From an uncultured Ruminiclostridium sp. (lineage in GTDB: Bacteria; Bacillota; Clostridia; Oscillospirales; Ruminococcaceae): a stretch of 12,232 bases of DNA. The notes beneath the pieces are model-generated. The model was not told the origin of the DNA, made no database searches, and worked only from the letters and a program-made list of their open reading frames with translations. The stretch's first letter is position 1, and every line of letters starts with the position of its first letter. Positions 1 through 5,807 of this stretch are shown piece after piece. Location: contig CAJUFF010000082.1 in assembly GCA_910585505.1 (NCBI GenBank), forward strand, positions 1 to 12,232, written 5' to 3'. A program made the position numbers and the translations under genes.

Positions 1-136
1 CTATTATAGCACATCTTCTGTATTTTGTCTATATTTTAAATGATTGTTAGTATAATTATAACGGAAATTGTTTAATACTATCGCTTGTTTGAAAAATAAA
101 ATAATTGTGCTGCATTAACAAAATAGAAATAGAAGC

Positions 137-343
137 AAGGTAAACAAAACCAAGAAAATAGGAGTCAAGTTTTACAGAAAAATAAATAAATTTTATTAAA
201 ATGTACCAATTAAATTGTTTGATTTTTAGTTGTATTAATAAAACAATTTAATCAAAATATAAAAATTCCACCAAGCACATCCCCAAGCTTTTCTCCTCAT
301 TCAAGTAAAAACATCGCATAAACATTAATGCTTTGTTTACCTT
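137..343. repeat. 12-bp long-range inverted repeat
   Basis: AAGGTAAACAAA (137-148) is the exact reverse complement of TTTGTTTACCTT (332-343). The right arm lies inside the 263-381 element and the left arm lies outside it, so the two pairings cross. They would form a pseudoknot or compete with each other. AT-rich composition raises the chance of coincidence. Confidence 0.5.
209..252. repeat. 12-bp perfect inverted repeat, 20-nt loop
   Basis: ATTAAATTGTTT (209-220) is the exact reverse complement of AAACAATTTAAT (241-252). The stem is almost all A-T, so it would be weak alone. It lies just beyond the candidate terminator in the tuf direction. Confidence 0.6.
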
Positions 344-381
344 AAACTTAAAGAAATCTCGGTTTTATGTCGGTGGAATTT
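263..381 (-). terminator. Candidate structured terminator after tuf
   Basis: In the tuf direction, AAATTCCACC (381 to 372) is followed about 100 nt later by its exact complement GGTGGAATTT (272 to 263), which runs into TTATATTTT. A 10-bp closing stem followed by a T-rich run has the form of an intrinsic terminator, or of a riboswitch-like element with a P1 stem. Short inner pairings are possible, such as ACAT with ATGT next to the stem. It begins about 44 nt past the tuf stop. No pairing has been computed; the call rests on the repeat, its T run and its place. Confidence 0.45.
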
Positions 382-424
382 ATTGTTGTTTAAATCAAGT
401 TACATTTAATAACTTAATTTTTAA

Positions 425-1627
425 TTACTCATTAACCTTAGTAACAACGCCGGAGCCTACGGTCTTGCCGCCTTCGCGGATAGCGAAACGGAGACCTTCT
501 TCGATAGCTACGGGAGTGATAAGCTCAACGTCCATCAAAACGTTATCGCCAGGCATGCACATTTCCTTATCTGCGGGAAGAGTGATAACGCCGGTAACGT
601 CAGTGGTTCTGAAGAAGAACTGAGGTCTGTAGTTGCTGAAGAAAGGCTTGTGACGGCCGCCCTCGTCCTTCTTAAGAACGTAAACCTGTCCGCTGAACTT
701 GGTGTGGGGATGAATGGAGCCGGGCTTGCAAAGTACCTGACCGCGTTCGATATCAGTTCTCTGGATACCACGGAGCAGAGCGCCTATGTTGTCGCCCGCT
801 TCAGCGTAGTCAAGGAGCTTATGGAACATTTCGATACCGGTAACAACGGTGCTCTTGGGCTCGTCGCAAAGACCGGTGATTTCAATAGCGTCGTTCATCT
901 TAAGAACGCCTCTCTCTACACGTCCGGTAGCAACGGTACCGCGTCCGGTGATGGTCATAGTATCCTCAACAGGCATAAGGAAAGGCAGGTCGGCCTTACG
1001 ATCGGGAGTAGGAATGTACTCGTCAACAGACTTCATAAGCTCAACAATGCACGCGTACTCGGGAGCGTTGATATCCTGGCTTGAAGAATCGAGGGCAACC
1101 TTGGCGGAGCCTCTGATTACGGGGATATCATCACCGGGGAAGTCGTGGTTGTTAAGAATGTCTCTGATGTCCATCTCAACAAGGTCAAGAAGTTCGGGAT
1201 CGTCAACATCGTCGCACTTGTTGATGAATACTACCATAGCGGGAACGCCTACCTGGTGAGCCAAAAGGATATGCTCCTTGGTCTGAGCCATAGGACCGTC
1301 GGTACCGGCAACAACGAGGATAGCGCCGTCCATCTGAGCCGCACCGGTAATCATGTTCTTGATATAGTCAGCGTGGCCGGGGCAGTCAACGTGAGCGTAG
1401 TGACGATTGTCAGTCTCGTACTCAACGTGAGCGGTGTTAATTGTAATACCGCGCTCTCTTTCTTCGGGAGCCTTATCAATCATATCGTATGCTTCAAACT
1501 GAGCGTAGCCCTTAAGAGAGAGCACCTTGGTGATAGCGGCGGTAAGTGTGGTCTTGCCATGGTCAACGTGTCCGATGGTGCCGATGTTAACATGGGGCTT
1601 GTTACGTTCAAACTTTTGTTTAGCCAT
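425..1627 (-). CDS. tuf: Elongation factor Tu
   Basis: EF-Tu is the GTPase that carries aminoacyl-tRNA to the ribosomal A site. The 400-residue product is full length. The G domain shows GHVDHGKT at residues 19-26 (P loop), RGITINT at 59-65 (switch I), DCPGH at 81-85 with the catalytic His85, NKCD at 136-139 and GSAK at 173-176. Domains 2 and 3 follow, with GRGTVATGRVERG and the C-terminal EEGLRFAIREGG typical of the family. The ATG start is set by AGGAGG at 1638-1643, nine bases upstream. It is the last gene of the str operon, 134 bp after fusA, a gap wide enough for its own promoter. The TAA stop precedes a structured region. No lesion is seen. Confidence 0.99.
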   Translation of the reverse strand: MAKQKFERNKPHVNIGTIGHVDHGKTTLTAAITKVLSLKGYAQFEAYDMIDKAPEERERGITINTAHVEYETDNRHYAHVDCPGHADYIKNMITGAAQMDGAILVVAGTDGPMAQTKEHILLAHQVGVPAMVVFINKCDDVDDPELLDLVEMDIRDILNNHDFPGDDIPVIRGSAKVALDSSSQDINAPEYACIVELMKSVDEYIPTPDRKADLPFLMPVEDTMTITGRGTVATGRVERGVLKMNDAIEITGLCDEPKSTVVTGIEMFHKLLDYAEAGDNIGALLRGIQRTDIERGQVLCKPGSIHPHTKFSGQVYVLKKDEGGRHKPFFSNYRPQFFFRTTDVTGVITLPADKEMCMPGDNVLMDVELITPVAIEEGLRFAIREGGKTVGSGVVTKVNE

Positions 1628-1662
1628 TTGTTTTGTTCCTCCTAAAATATTTTGAAAATTGA

Positions 1663-1702
1663 ATTATAGCTTAATTTTAATTCTACCAAATTTTTTTGTA
1701 AA
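1663..1702 (-). promoter_or_regulatory. Candidate internal promoters for tuf
   Basis: Two sigma-A-like pairs lie in the fusA-tuf gap, read on the minus strand. One is TTTACA (1702-1697), a 17-nt spacer and TAAAAT (1679-1674). The other is TTTGGT (1690-1685), a 16-nt spacer and TATAAT (1668-1663). The region is very AT-rich, so chance matches are likely. Separate transcription of tuf is known in other bacteria and would fit the need for excess EF-Tu. Confidence 0.4.
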
Positions 1703-1761
1703 TTACAAGTGTTTTTTGTAAAATTCCCAAAAAAAAATTAATTTTTAGAGCATTTACCGAA

Positions 1762-3840
1762 TTAATCCTTGCCTCTGCTCTTCATAATGCCTTCGGCAAT
1801 GTTCTTGGGAACCTGTACATAGCTGTGGGGTTCCATTACATACTGTCCTCTTCCCTGTGTCTTTGAACGAAGGTCGTTGGAGTAGCCGAACATTTCGGAA
1901 AGGGGCACCAGAGCTTCTATCTGCTTCGCTCCGTTTCTGTCTTCAAAGCCCTGAACAAGTCCACGCCTTGAGTTAAGGTCGCCGATAACGTCACCCATGT
2001 AGTCTTCGGGAACGATAACCACTACCTTCATGATAGGCTCAAGAATAACGGGGTTTGCCTTGCGGCATGCTTCCTTGATAGCCATGGAACCGGCGATTTT
2101 AAACGCCATTTCCGAGGAGTCTACTTCGTGGTAGGAACCGTCGTAAAGAGTTACCTTAAGGTCAACGGTGGGGAAACCTGCCAGAACGCCCGCTTGCATA
2201 GCGCCCTGAATACCTGCGTCAACAGCGGGGATATATTCCTTGGGAACGGAACCGCCCACAACCTCGTTGATAAACTCGTAGCCCTTACCGCTTTCATTGG
2301 GTTCGACACGAAGCTTAACATGGCCGTACTGACCCTTACCACCCGACTGACGGGCGTACTTGGTGTCGACTTCGGTATTAGAAGTGATTGTTTCCTTATA
2401 GGCAACCTGAGGAGCGCCTACGTTGGCTTCAACCTTAAATTCACGAAGAAGTCTGTCCACAATGATTTCAAGGTGAAGCTCACCCATACCCGCGATGATT
2501 GTCTGACCGGTTTCCTCGTCCGTCCATGTTCTGAAGGTGGGGTCTTCCTCGGCGAGTTTTGCCAGAGCAAGCGCCATCTTTTCCTGACCCGCTTTGGTCT
2601 TAGGTTCGATAGCCAGATCGATAACGGGATCGGGGAATTCCATGGATTCGAGAATTACGGGATTGGCGTCGTCACAAAGAGTATCGCCTGTGGTGGTGTT
2701 CTTAAGACCTACCGCCGCCGCAATATCGCCGCAATAGCAAACCTCAAGATCCTGCCTGTGGTTGGCGTGCATCTGGAGAATACGTCCCATACGCTCTTTT
2801 TTGCCCTTGGTAGCGTTGAGAACGGAGGAACCCGCCTCTACCATACCGGAGTAAACTCTAAAGAAGCAAAGCTTACCTACGAAGGGGTCGGTAGCGATTT
2901 TGAACGCCAAAGCGGAAAAAGGCTCGTTGTCTCCCGCTTTTCTGTCTGTTTCCTCGCCGGAGTCGGGATCGGTTCCCTTTATGGCGGGGATATCAAGGGG
3001 AGAAGGCATGTAGTCAACTACTGCGTCGAGCAGCTTCTGAACACCCTTGTTCTTATAGGAAGTACCGCAGATTACGGGTACTATCTGATTGTTTATTGTG
3101 CCGATGCGAAGACATCTTTTAATTTCCTCAATGGTGATTTCCTCACCTTCGAGGTACTTGTTCATGATCTCTTCATCCTGCTCGGCAATTGCCTCCAAAA
3201 GCTGATCTCTGTACTTGGAAGCCAGATCCTTCATGTCGTCGGGAATCTCTTCGACTCTCATATCCTTGCCCAGATCATCGTAATAGATGTCGGCCTTCAT
3301 TTCAACGAGGTCGATTATTCCTCTGAATGTGTCTTCCGCACCGATAGGGAGCTGAATCGGAACCGCATTGGTTTTAAGGCGATCTTTCATCATCTGCACT
3401 ACGTTGAAGAAGTCGGCGCCCATAATGTCCATTTTGTTTACATAAGCCATTCTGGGAACCTGATACTTGTCCGCCTGACGCCATACCGTTTCCGACTGGG
3501 GCTCAACGCCGCCTTTAGCGCAGAATACGGTAACCGAGCCGTCAAGCACTCTCAATGAACGCTCTACCTCAACGGTAAAGTCCACGTGACCCGGAGTATC
3601 TATAATGTTTATTCTATGCTTGTTCCAGTATGCAGTGGTAGCGGCGGAGGTAATTGTGATACCTCTCTCCTGCTCCTGCTCCATCCAGTCCATTGTCGCA
3701 GAACCTTCGTGAGTTTCGCCTATTTTATGGTTGATACCGGTGTAAAACAGGATACGCTCGGTGGTTGTGGTCTTACCTGCGTCAATGTGCGCCATGATAC
3801 CGATATTGCGGGTCATTTCGAGAGTTACGTCTCTTGCCAT
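1762..3840 (-). CDS. fusA: Elongation factor G
   Basis: EF-G is the translocase GTPase that moves tRNAs and mRNA through the ribosome and helps recycle it. The 692-residue product matches the usual length in Bacillota. The G domain shows AHIDAGKTTT at residues 17-26, RGITITSAA near 59-67, DTPGHVDF at 81-88 with His85, and NKMD at 135-138. Domain II starts near residue 295 with the FSALAFKIATDPFVGKL stretch. Domain IV contains RQSGGKGQYGHV, whose loop enters the decoding site. The C-terminal part has EPIMKVVVIVPEDYMGDV and SRRG motifs. ATG follows AAGGAAGG (3849-3856) after 8 nt. It lies 102 bp after rpsG, with two hairpins in the gap. The gene is intact. Confidence 0.99.
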   Translation of the reverse strand: MARDVTLEMTRNIGIMAHIDAGKTTTTERILFYTGINHKIGETHEGSATMDWMEQEQERGITITSAATTAYWNKHRINIIDTPGHVDFTVEVERSLRVLDGSVTVFCAKGGVEPQSETVWRQADKYQVPRMAYVNKMDIMGADFFNVVQMMKDRLKTNAVPIQLPIGAEDTFRGIIDLVEMKADIYYDDLGKDMRVEEIPDDMKDLASKYRDQLLEAIAEQDEEIMNKYLEGEEITIEEIKRCLRIGTINNQIVPVICGTSYKNKGVQKLLDAVVDYMPSPLDIPAIKGTDPDSGEETDRKAGDNEPFSALAFKIATDPFVGKLCFFRVYSGMVEAGSSVLNATKGKKERMGRILQMHANHRQDLEVCYCGDIAAAVGLKNTTTGDTLCDDANPVILESMEFPDPVIDLAIEPKTKAGQEKMALALAKLAEEDPTFRTWTDEETGQTIIAGMGELHLEIIVDRLLREFKVEANVGAPQVAYKETITSNTEVDTKYARQSGGKGQYGHVKLRVEPNESGKGYEFINEVVGGSVPKEYIPAVDAGIQGAMQAGVLAGFPTVDLKVTLYDGSYHEVDSSEMAFKIAGSMAIKEACRKANPVILEPIMKVVVIVPEDYMGDVIGDLNSRRGLVQGFEDRNGAKQIEALVPLSEMFGYSNDLRSKTQGRGQYVMEPHSYVQVPKNIAEGIMKSRGKD

Positions 3841-3870
3841 ATATATGACCTTCCTTTCTTTGAAGGATAC

Positions 3871-3928
3871 GGCGCCGCGGTTAAACCGACGCCTTCCGTT
3901 CGGAAATAGTGTTTACGCCTTTCCGAAC
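3871..3928 (-). promoter_or_regulatory. Two hairpins in the rpsG-fusA gap
   Basis: In the transcript direction GTTCGGAAA (3928-3920) pairs exactly with TTTCCGAAC (3906-3898) around a 13-nt loop. A second GC-rich hairpin follows at 3893-3871, with GGCG and CGGTT on one side facing AACCG and CGCC. Neither is followed by a T run, so they are not simple terminators. They may be a processing site, a partial attenuator or a block to ribosome spread. They end about 14 nt before the fusA ribosome site. Confidence 0.5.
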
Positions 3929-3942
3929 ATTTATCCTTGCAA

Positions 3943-4413
3943 TTACCACTTGTAGTGAGCGAATGCCTTGTTGGCTTCCGCCATTCTGTGGGTATCATCA
4001 CGCTTCTTGCAGGACGCGCCCTGTCCGTTCAGCGCGTCTAAGATCTCGTTGGCGAGTCTTTCTTTCATTGTCTTTTCATTGCGTTTTCTGCTGAACATGG
4101 TGAGCCATCTTAGACCCAATGTTCTTCGTCTGTCGGGGCGAACCTCCATAGGAACCTGGTAGGTGGAGCCGCCCACACGGCGAGCCTTTACCTCAAGCTG
4201 CGGCATAATGTTTTCCATCGCCTGCTCAAAAACCTCAAGGGGCTCCTTGCCGGTCTTTGAACCTACGATTTCAAACGCGCCGTAAACGATCTTCTGGGCT
4301 ACGCCCTTTTTGCCGTCAAGCATGATATTATTGATAAGTCTTGTCACCAATTCGGAATTATACATAGGATCGGGCAAAACCTCACGCTTGGGTACATTAC
4401 CTCTTCTTGGCAC
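3943..4413 (-). CDS. rpsG: 30S ribosomal protein S7
   Basis: S7 binds the 3' major domain of 16S rRNA, starts assembly of the 30S head and contacts the E-site tRNA. The product is 156 residues, the standard length. It begins with the family signature PRRGNVPKREVLPDP and shows LINNIMLDGKKG, RRVGGSTYQVP and the C-terminal AHYKW. The start is GTG at 4413-4411: conserved S7 sequence begins there, and AAGGAGGG (4427-4420) sits 6 nt upstream. A longer reading from an ATG at 4476 adds 21 unconserved residues and is rejected. It lies between rpsL and fusA in the str operon and is intact. In E. coli S7 is also the translational repressor of this operon. Confidence 0.98.
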   Translation of the reverse strand: MPRRGNVPKREVLPDPMYNSELVTRLINNIMLDGKKGVAQKIVYGAFEIVGSKTGKEPLEVFEQAMENIMPQLEVKARRVGGSTYQVPMEVRPDRRRTLGLRWLTMFSRKRNEKTMKERLANEILDALNGQGASCKKRDDTHRMAEANKAFAHYKW

Positions 4414-4419
4414 TTTATT

Positions 4420-4427
4420 CCCTCCTT
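4420..4427 (-). promoter_or_regulatory. Ribosome binding site fixing the GTG start of rpsG
   Basis: AAGGAGGG on the minus strand lies 6 nt before GTG at 4413-4411. It decides in favour of the 156-residue product over the upstream ATG at 4476. Confidence 0.9.
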
Positions 4428-4484
4428 CATAATTTTTCGCCGACAGACTTGTTTCTCCGTCGGTCAATGAATTCATCGGTACTC

Positions 4485-4510
4485 GAAAGCGCAGCGGATA
4501 TACCGCTTTC
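4485..4510 (-). promoter_or_regulatory. Hairpin in the rpsL-rpsG gap, possible S7 control site
   Basis: GAAAGCG (4510-4504) pairs exactly with CGCTTTC (4491-4485), and the 12-nt loop offers an alternative GCGG/CCGC pairing. A weaker 5-bp stem (CCGAC/GTCGG) lies at 4463-4440. The gap between rpsL and rpsG is 181 nt, unusually long for this operon. In E. coli S7 binds the rpsL-rpsG gap to repress the operon. The same role here is an inference from position and folding only. Confidence 0.4.
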
Positions 4511-4594
4511 TCCCGCCGTCCATCGTGTAAGGCAATGTATAAATTTATTTATATATTAACCTCCCACAAATGTGGCAGTGAAATTTTTTGTGCT

Positions 4595-5017
4595 TTACTT
4601 CTTACCGGCCTTCGGACGCTTTGCGCCGTACTTGGATCTGCCCTGCATTCTTCCGTCAACGCCCTGAGCGTCGAGAGTTCCTCTGATGATGTGATAACGC
4701 ACACCGGGGAGATCTCTTACACGTCCGCCGCGGATAAGAACGACACTGTGCTCCTGAAGCTTGTGCCCGATTCCGGGAATGTAGGCGGTTACTTCGTATC
4801 CGTTGGAAAGTCTTACTCTGGCGATTTTGCGCATTGCGGAGTTAGGCTTTTTAGGGGTAGCCGTTCTTACCGCCGTGCACACGCCGCGCTTCTGGGGAGC
4901 GGGCATATCCTCGGTTTCCTTCTTAAGAGTGTTAAGGTTCTTAAGCAGTGCGGGAGCCTTAGACTTCTTAGTGGATAACTCTCTGCCTTTTCTTACAAGC
5001 TGATTAAAGGTTGGCAA
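4595..5017 (-). CDS. rpsL: 30S ribosomal protein S12
   Basis: S12 lies at the decoding centre and influences tRNA selection and streptomycin response. The product is 140 residues, longer than the 124 of E. coli because of an insertion of about 15 residues before PAPQKRGVCT, common in Clostridia. Core motifs are PTFNQLVRKGR at the start, TPKKPNSAMRK near residues 54-64, and the PGIGHKLQEHSVVLIRGGR stretch. Lys56 and Lys57 match the streptomycin-linked Lys42/Lys43 of E. coli and are wild type. The start is TTG at 5017-5015: S12 homology begins there and AGGAGGTG (5033-5026) is 8 nt upstream. A longer frame to an ATG at 5113 would run through the promoter and is rejected. First gene of the operon. 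Confidence 0.98.
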   Translation of the reverse strand: MPTFNQLVRKGRELSTKKSKAPALLKNLNTLKKETEDMPAPQKRGVCTAVRTATPKKPNSAMRKIARVRLSNGYEVTAYIPGIGHKLQEHSVVLIRGGRVRDLPGVRYHIIRGTLDAQGVDGRMQGRSKYGAKRPKAGKK

Positions 5018-5025
5018 TTCTCTTA

Positions 5026-5033
5026 CACCTCCT
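5026..5033 (-). promoter_or_regulatory. Ribosome binding site fixing the TTG start of rpsL
   Basis: AGGAGGTG, a very strong match to the 16S 3' end, lies 8 nt before TTG at 5017-5015. It explains how a weak start codon can serve a highly expressed gene. Confidence 0.92.
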
Positions 5034-5044
5034 GTTTTATTTTT

Positions 5045-5077
5045 CTTGCGCAAAATTATATGAATTGTCCGCGCAAG
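5045..5077 (-). promoter_or_regulatory. 5' leader stem-loop of the str transcript
   Basis: CTTGCGC (5077-5071) pairs exactly with GCGCAAG (5051-5045) around a 19-nt AT-rich loop. The predicted transcription start, about 7 nt after the -10 box, is near 5078, so the mRNA would begin almost at the stem. A 5'-terminal hairpin can shield an mRNA from 5' decay. It ends 11 nt before the rpsL ribosome site. Confidence 0.55.
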
Positions 5078-5084
5078 CGTTATT

Positions 5085-5113
5085 ATTATACACAAATTTC
5101 GGATAAAAGTCAA
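5085..5113 (-). promoter_or_regulatory. Main str operon promoter
   Basis: On the minus strand, TTGACT (5113-5108), an exact 17-nt spacer and a perfect TATAAT (5090-5085) form a near-consensus sigma-A promoter. It lies about 70 nt upstream of rpsL with no other gene between, so it should drive rpsL-rpsG-fusA-tuf. Confidence 0.88.
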
Positions 5114-5182
5114 TGTTTTATGTAAATATTGGAGATTTTGTTGTGGAAGAGAGGTTTGAAATATCTTTTTTGTGCAATTTCA

Positions 5183-5322
5183 CTATAAAAATATTTTTGA
5201 TAGCGGGCGTGGAGTATCCAGAATGAACAGTCCTTGCGTAATGAGGTTGTCCACCACAAATTCAATCGGCTTCAGTGGTTCGTTCATAGTTCCTCGCAGT
5301 TTACGGTTTCAAGTTTTTTCAA
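5183..5322 (-). pseudogene. Remnant of a RepA-like AAA ATPase
   Basis: A good AGGAGG (5336-5331) precedes TTG at 5322. The frame reads 12 residues (KKLETVNCEEL after the start) to a TGA that overlaps an ATG at 5287. From that ATG 34 residues follow, including PLKPIEFVVDNLITQGLFIL. That stretch resembles the N terminus of RepA-like AAA ATPases of plasmids and integrated elements, where PxxFVVDGLLPQGLxxLAG runs straight into the Walker A GxPKxGKSW. Here the sequence turns into DTPRPLSKIFL and stops, so Walker A is gone. The two pieces read as one family N terminus if a frameshift at about 5285 is repaired. I infer a frameshifted and truncated relic of a mobile element. Family match is from memory. 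Confidence 0.45.
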
Positions 5323-5358
5323 TAAATTGTCCTCCTGTAAATATTTTTCCGCAAGCAA

Positions 5359-5383
5359 AATCCCGACGATGAACGACGGGATT
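5359..5383 (-). terminator. Hairpin upstream of the IS, terminator-like on the minus strand
   Basis: AATCCCG and CGGGATT form a 7-bp stem, extended by 2 bp past one A-A mismatch, around a 5-nt loop. On the minus strand it is followed by TTTTGC, a short T run, and then by the ribosome site of the RepA-like remnant. It may end a transcript of a now-lost upstream gene. Confidence 0.5.
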
Positions 5384-5409
5384 GTCTTCTATAACTAATG
5401 TTGTATAAT
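5382..5409 (+). promoter_or_regulatory. Candidate promoter across the left IS boundary
   Basis: TTGTCT (5382-5387), a 16-nt spacer and a perfect TATAAT (5404-5409) lie upstream of the transposase. If the IS begins at 5402, the -10 box is in the IS and the -35 box is in flanking DNA, a hybrid promoter. Confidence 0.35.
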
Positions 5410-5424
5410 AAAACTTGACACAAT
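5402..5424 (+). repeat. Left terminal inverted repeat of the IS
   Basis: It begins with TG and ends in ACTTGACACAAT. The last 12 bases are an exact inverted match to 6797-6808. The outer part shares TGT and AATA with the right end, with one gap. Confidence 0.65.
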
Positions 5425-5468
5425 GCAATCAATAGGATTACAATAAAAAAGAAAGGAAGGTGTCATAC

Positions 5469-5807
5469 ATGGGAGAAGCAAGGACATACACAGAAGAATT
5501 CAAAGCGCAGGCAATAAAGCTTGCAAAAGAGGTAGGAAGGAAGCGAGCGGCGGAAGAACTCGGAATACCGAAAAACATTTTAGGGACTTGGCTTCACAAG
5601 GCAAAAACGGGAGAAGTGGATCCGGGAGCAGGAGAACAAACACCGGAGACAGCCTTAACTCTTGCAGCGGAAGTGCAGGAATTACGTAAGCAGTTAAAAG
5701 TGCAAGAGAAAGAGATCAAGCGGCTTAACGAACTAAACGAATTTTTGGAGGAAGCATCGGCTTTTTTCGCTGCGAGCCGTCGGAAGTCGGGAAAAGGGAA
5801 CGATTAA
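5469..5807 (+). CDS. IS3-family transposase OrfA
   Basis: OrfA supplies the DNA-binding half of the transposase and contacts the inverted repeats. The product is 112 residues. A helix-turn-helix is seen at about residues 4-46 (YTEEFKAQAIKLAKEVGRK, then AAEELGIPKNILGTWLHKAK). A leucine-zipper-like coiled coil follows at about 67-98 (LAAEVQELRKQLKVQEKEI and on), ending in the family ASAFFA motif. ATG at 5469 is chosen because AAAGGAAGG (5452-5460) sits 8 nt upstream; a GTG at 5460 would lie in that site. The frame overlaps orfB, and a slippery T run at 5762-5768 lies inside the ASAFF codons. OrfA alone usually acts as a repressor of transposition. It appears intact. Confidence 0.9.
   Translation: MGEARTYTEEFKAQAIKLAKEVGRKRAAEELGIPKNILGTWLHKAKTGEVDPGAGEQTPETALTLAAEVQELRKQLKVQEKEIKRLNELNEFLEEASAFFAASRRKSGKGND
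5762..5768 (+). promoter_or_regulatory. Programmed -1 frameshift site of the IS
   Basis: The heptamer T_TTT_TTC lies in the orfA frame as GCT TTT TTC. Slipping back one base keeps Phe-Phe pairing and enters the orfB frame, which is open from 5729. Fusion there gives ...EEASAFF-RCEPSEVG..., the usual OrfAB joint. Confidence 0.7.

Larger units (their letters stand above)
1..424. other. Gene-free AT-rich region downstream of tuf
   Basis: No credible coding frame is present on either strand. The stretch lies 3' of tuf, which is transcribed right to left. Positions 1-136 show nothing I can name. Positions 137-381 contain three perfect inverted repeats of 10 to 12 bp, listed separately, one of which ends in a T-rich run in the tuf direction. 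An open frame on the plus strand from 333 mostly overlaps the tuf 3' end and has no ribosome site. Confidence 0.7.

Noticed and set aside
333..1645. Several plus-strand open frames across tuf
   Set aside because: All are antisense shadows of tuf, with repeat-poor, unrecognisable sequence and no initiation signals.
2128..3558. Long 476-residue open frame on the plus strand inside fusA
   Set aside because: It is antisense to an unmistakable EF-G gene, has no ribosome site and no recognisable motifs. Strong codon bias in fusA opens the opposite frame.
5172..5372. 66-residue plus-strand open frame upstream of the IS
   Set aside because: It has no ribosome site and is antisense to the better-supported RepA-like remnant and a hairpin.
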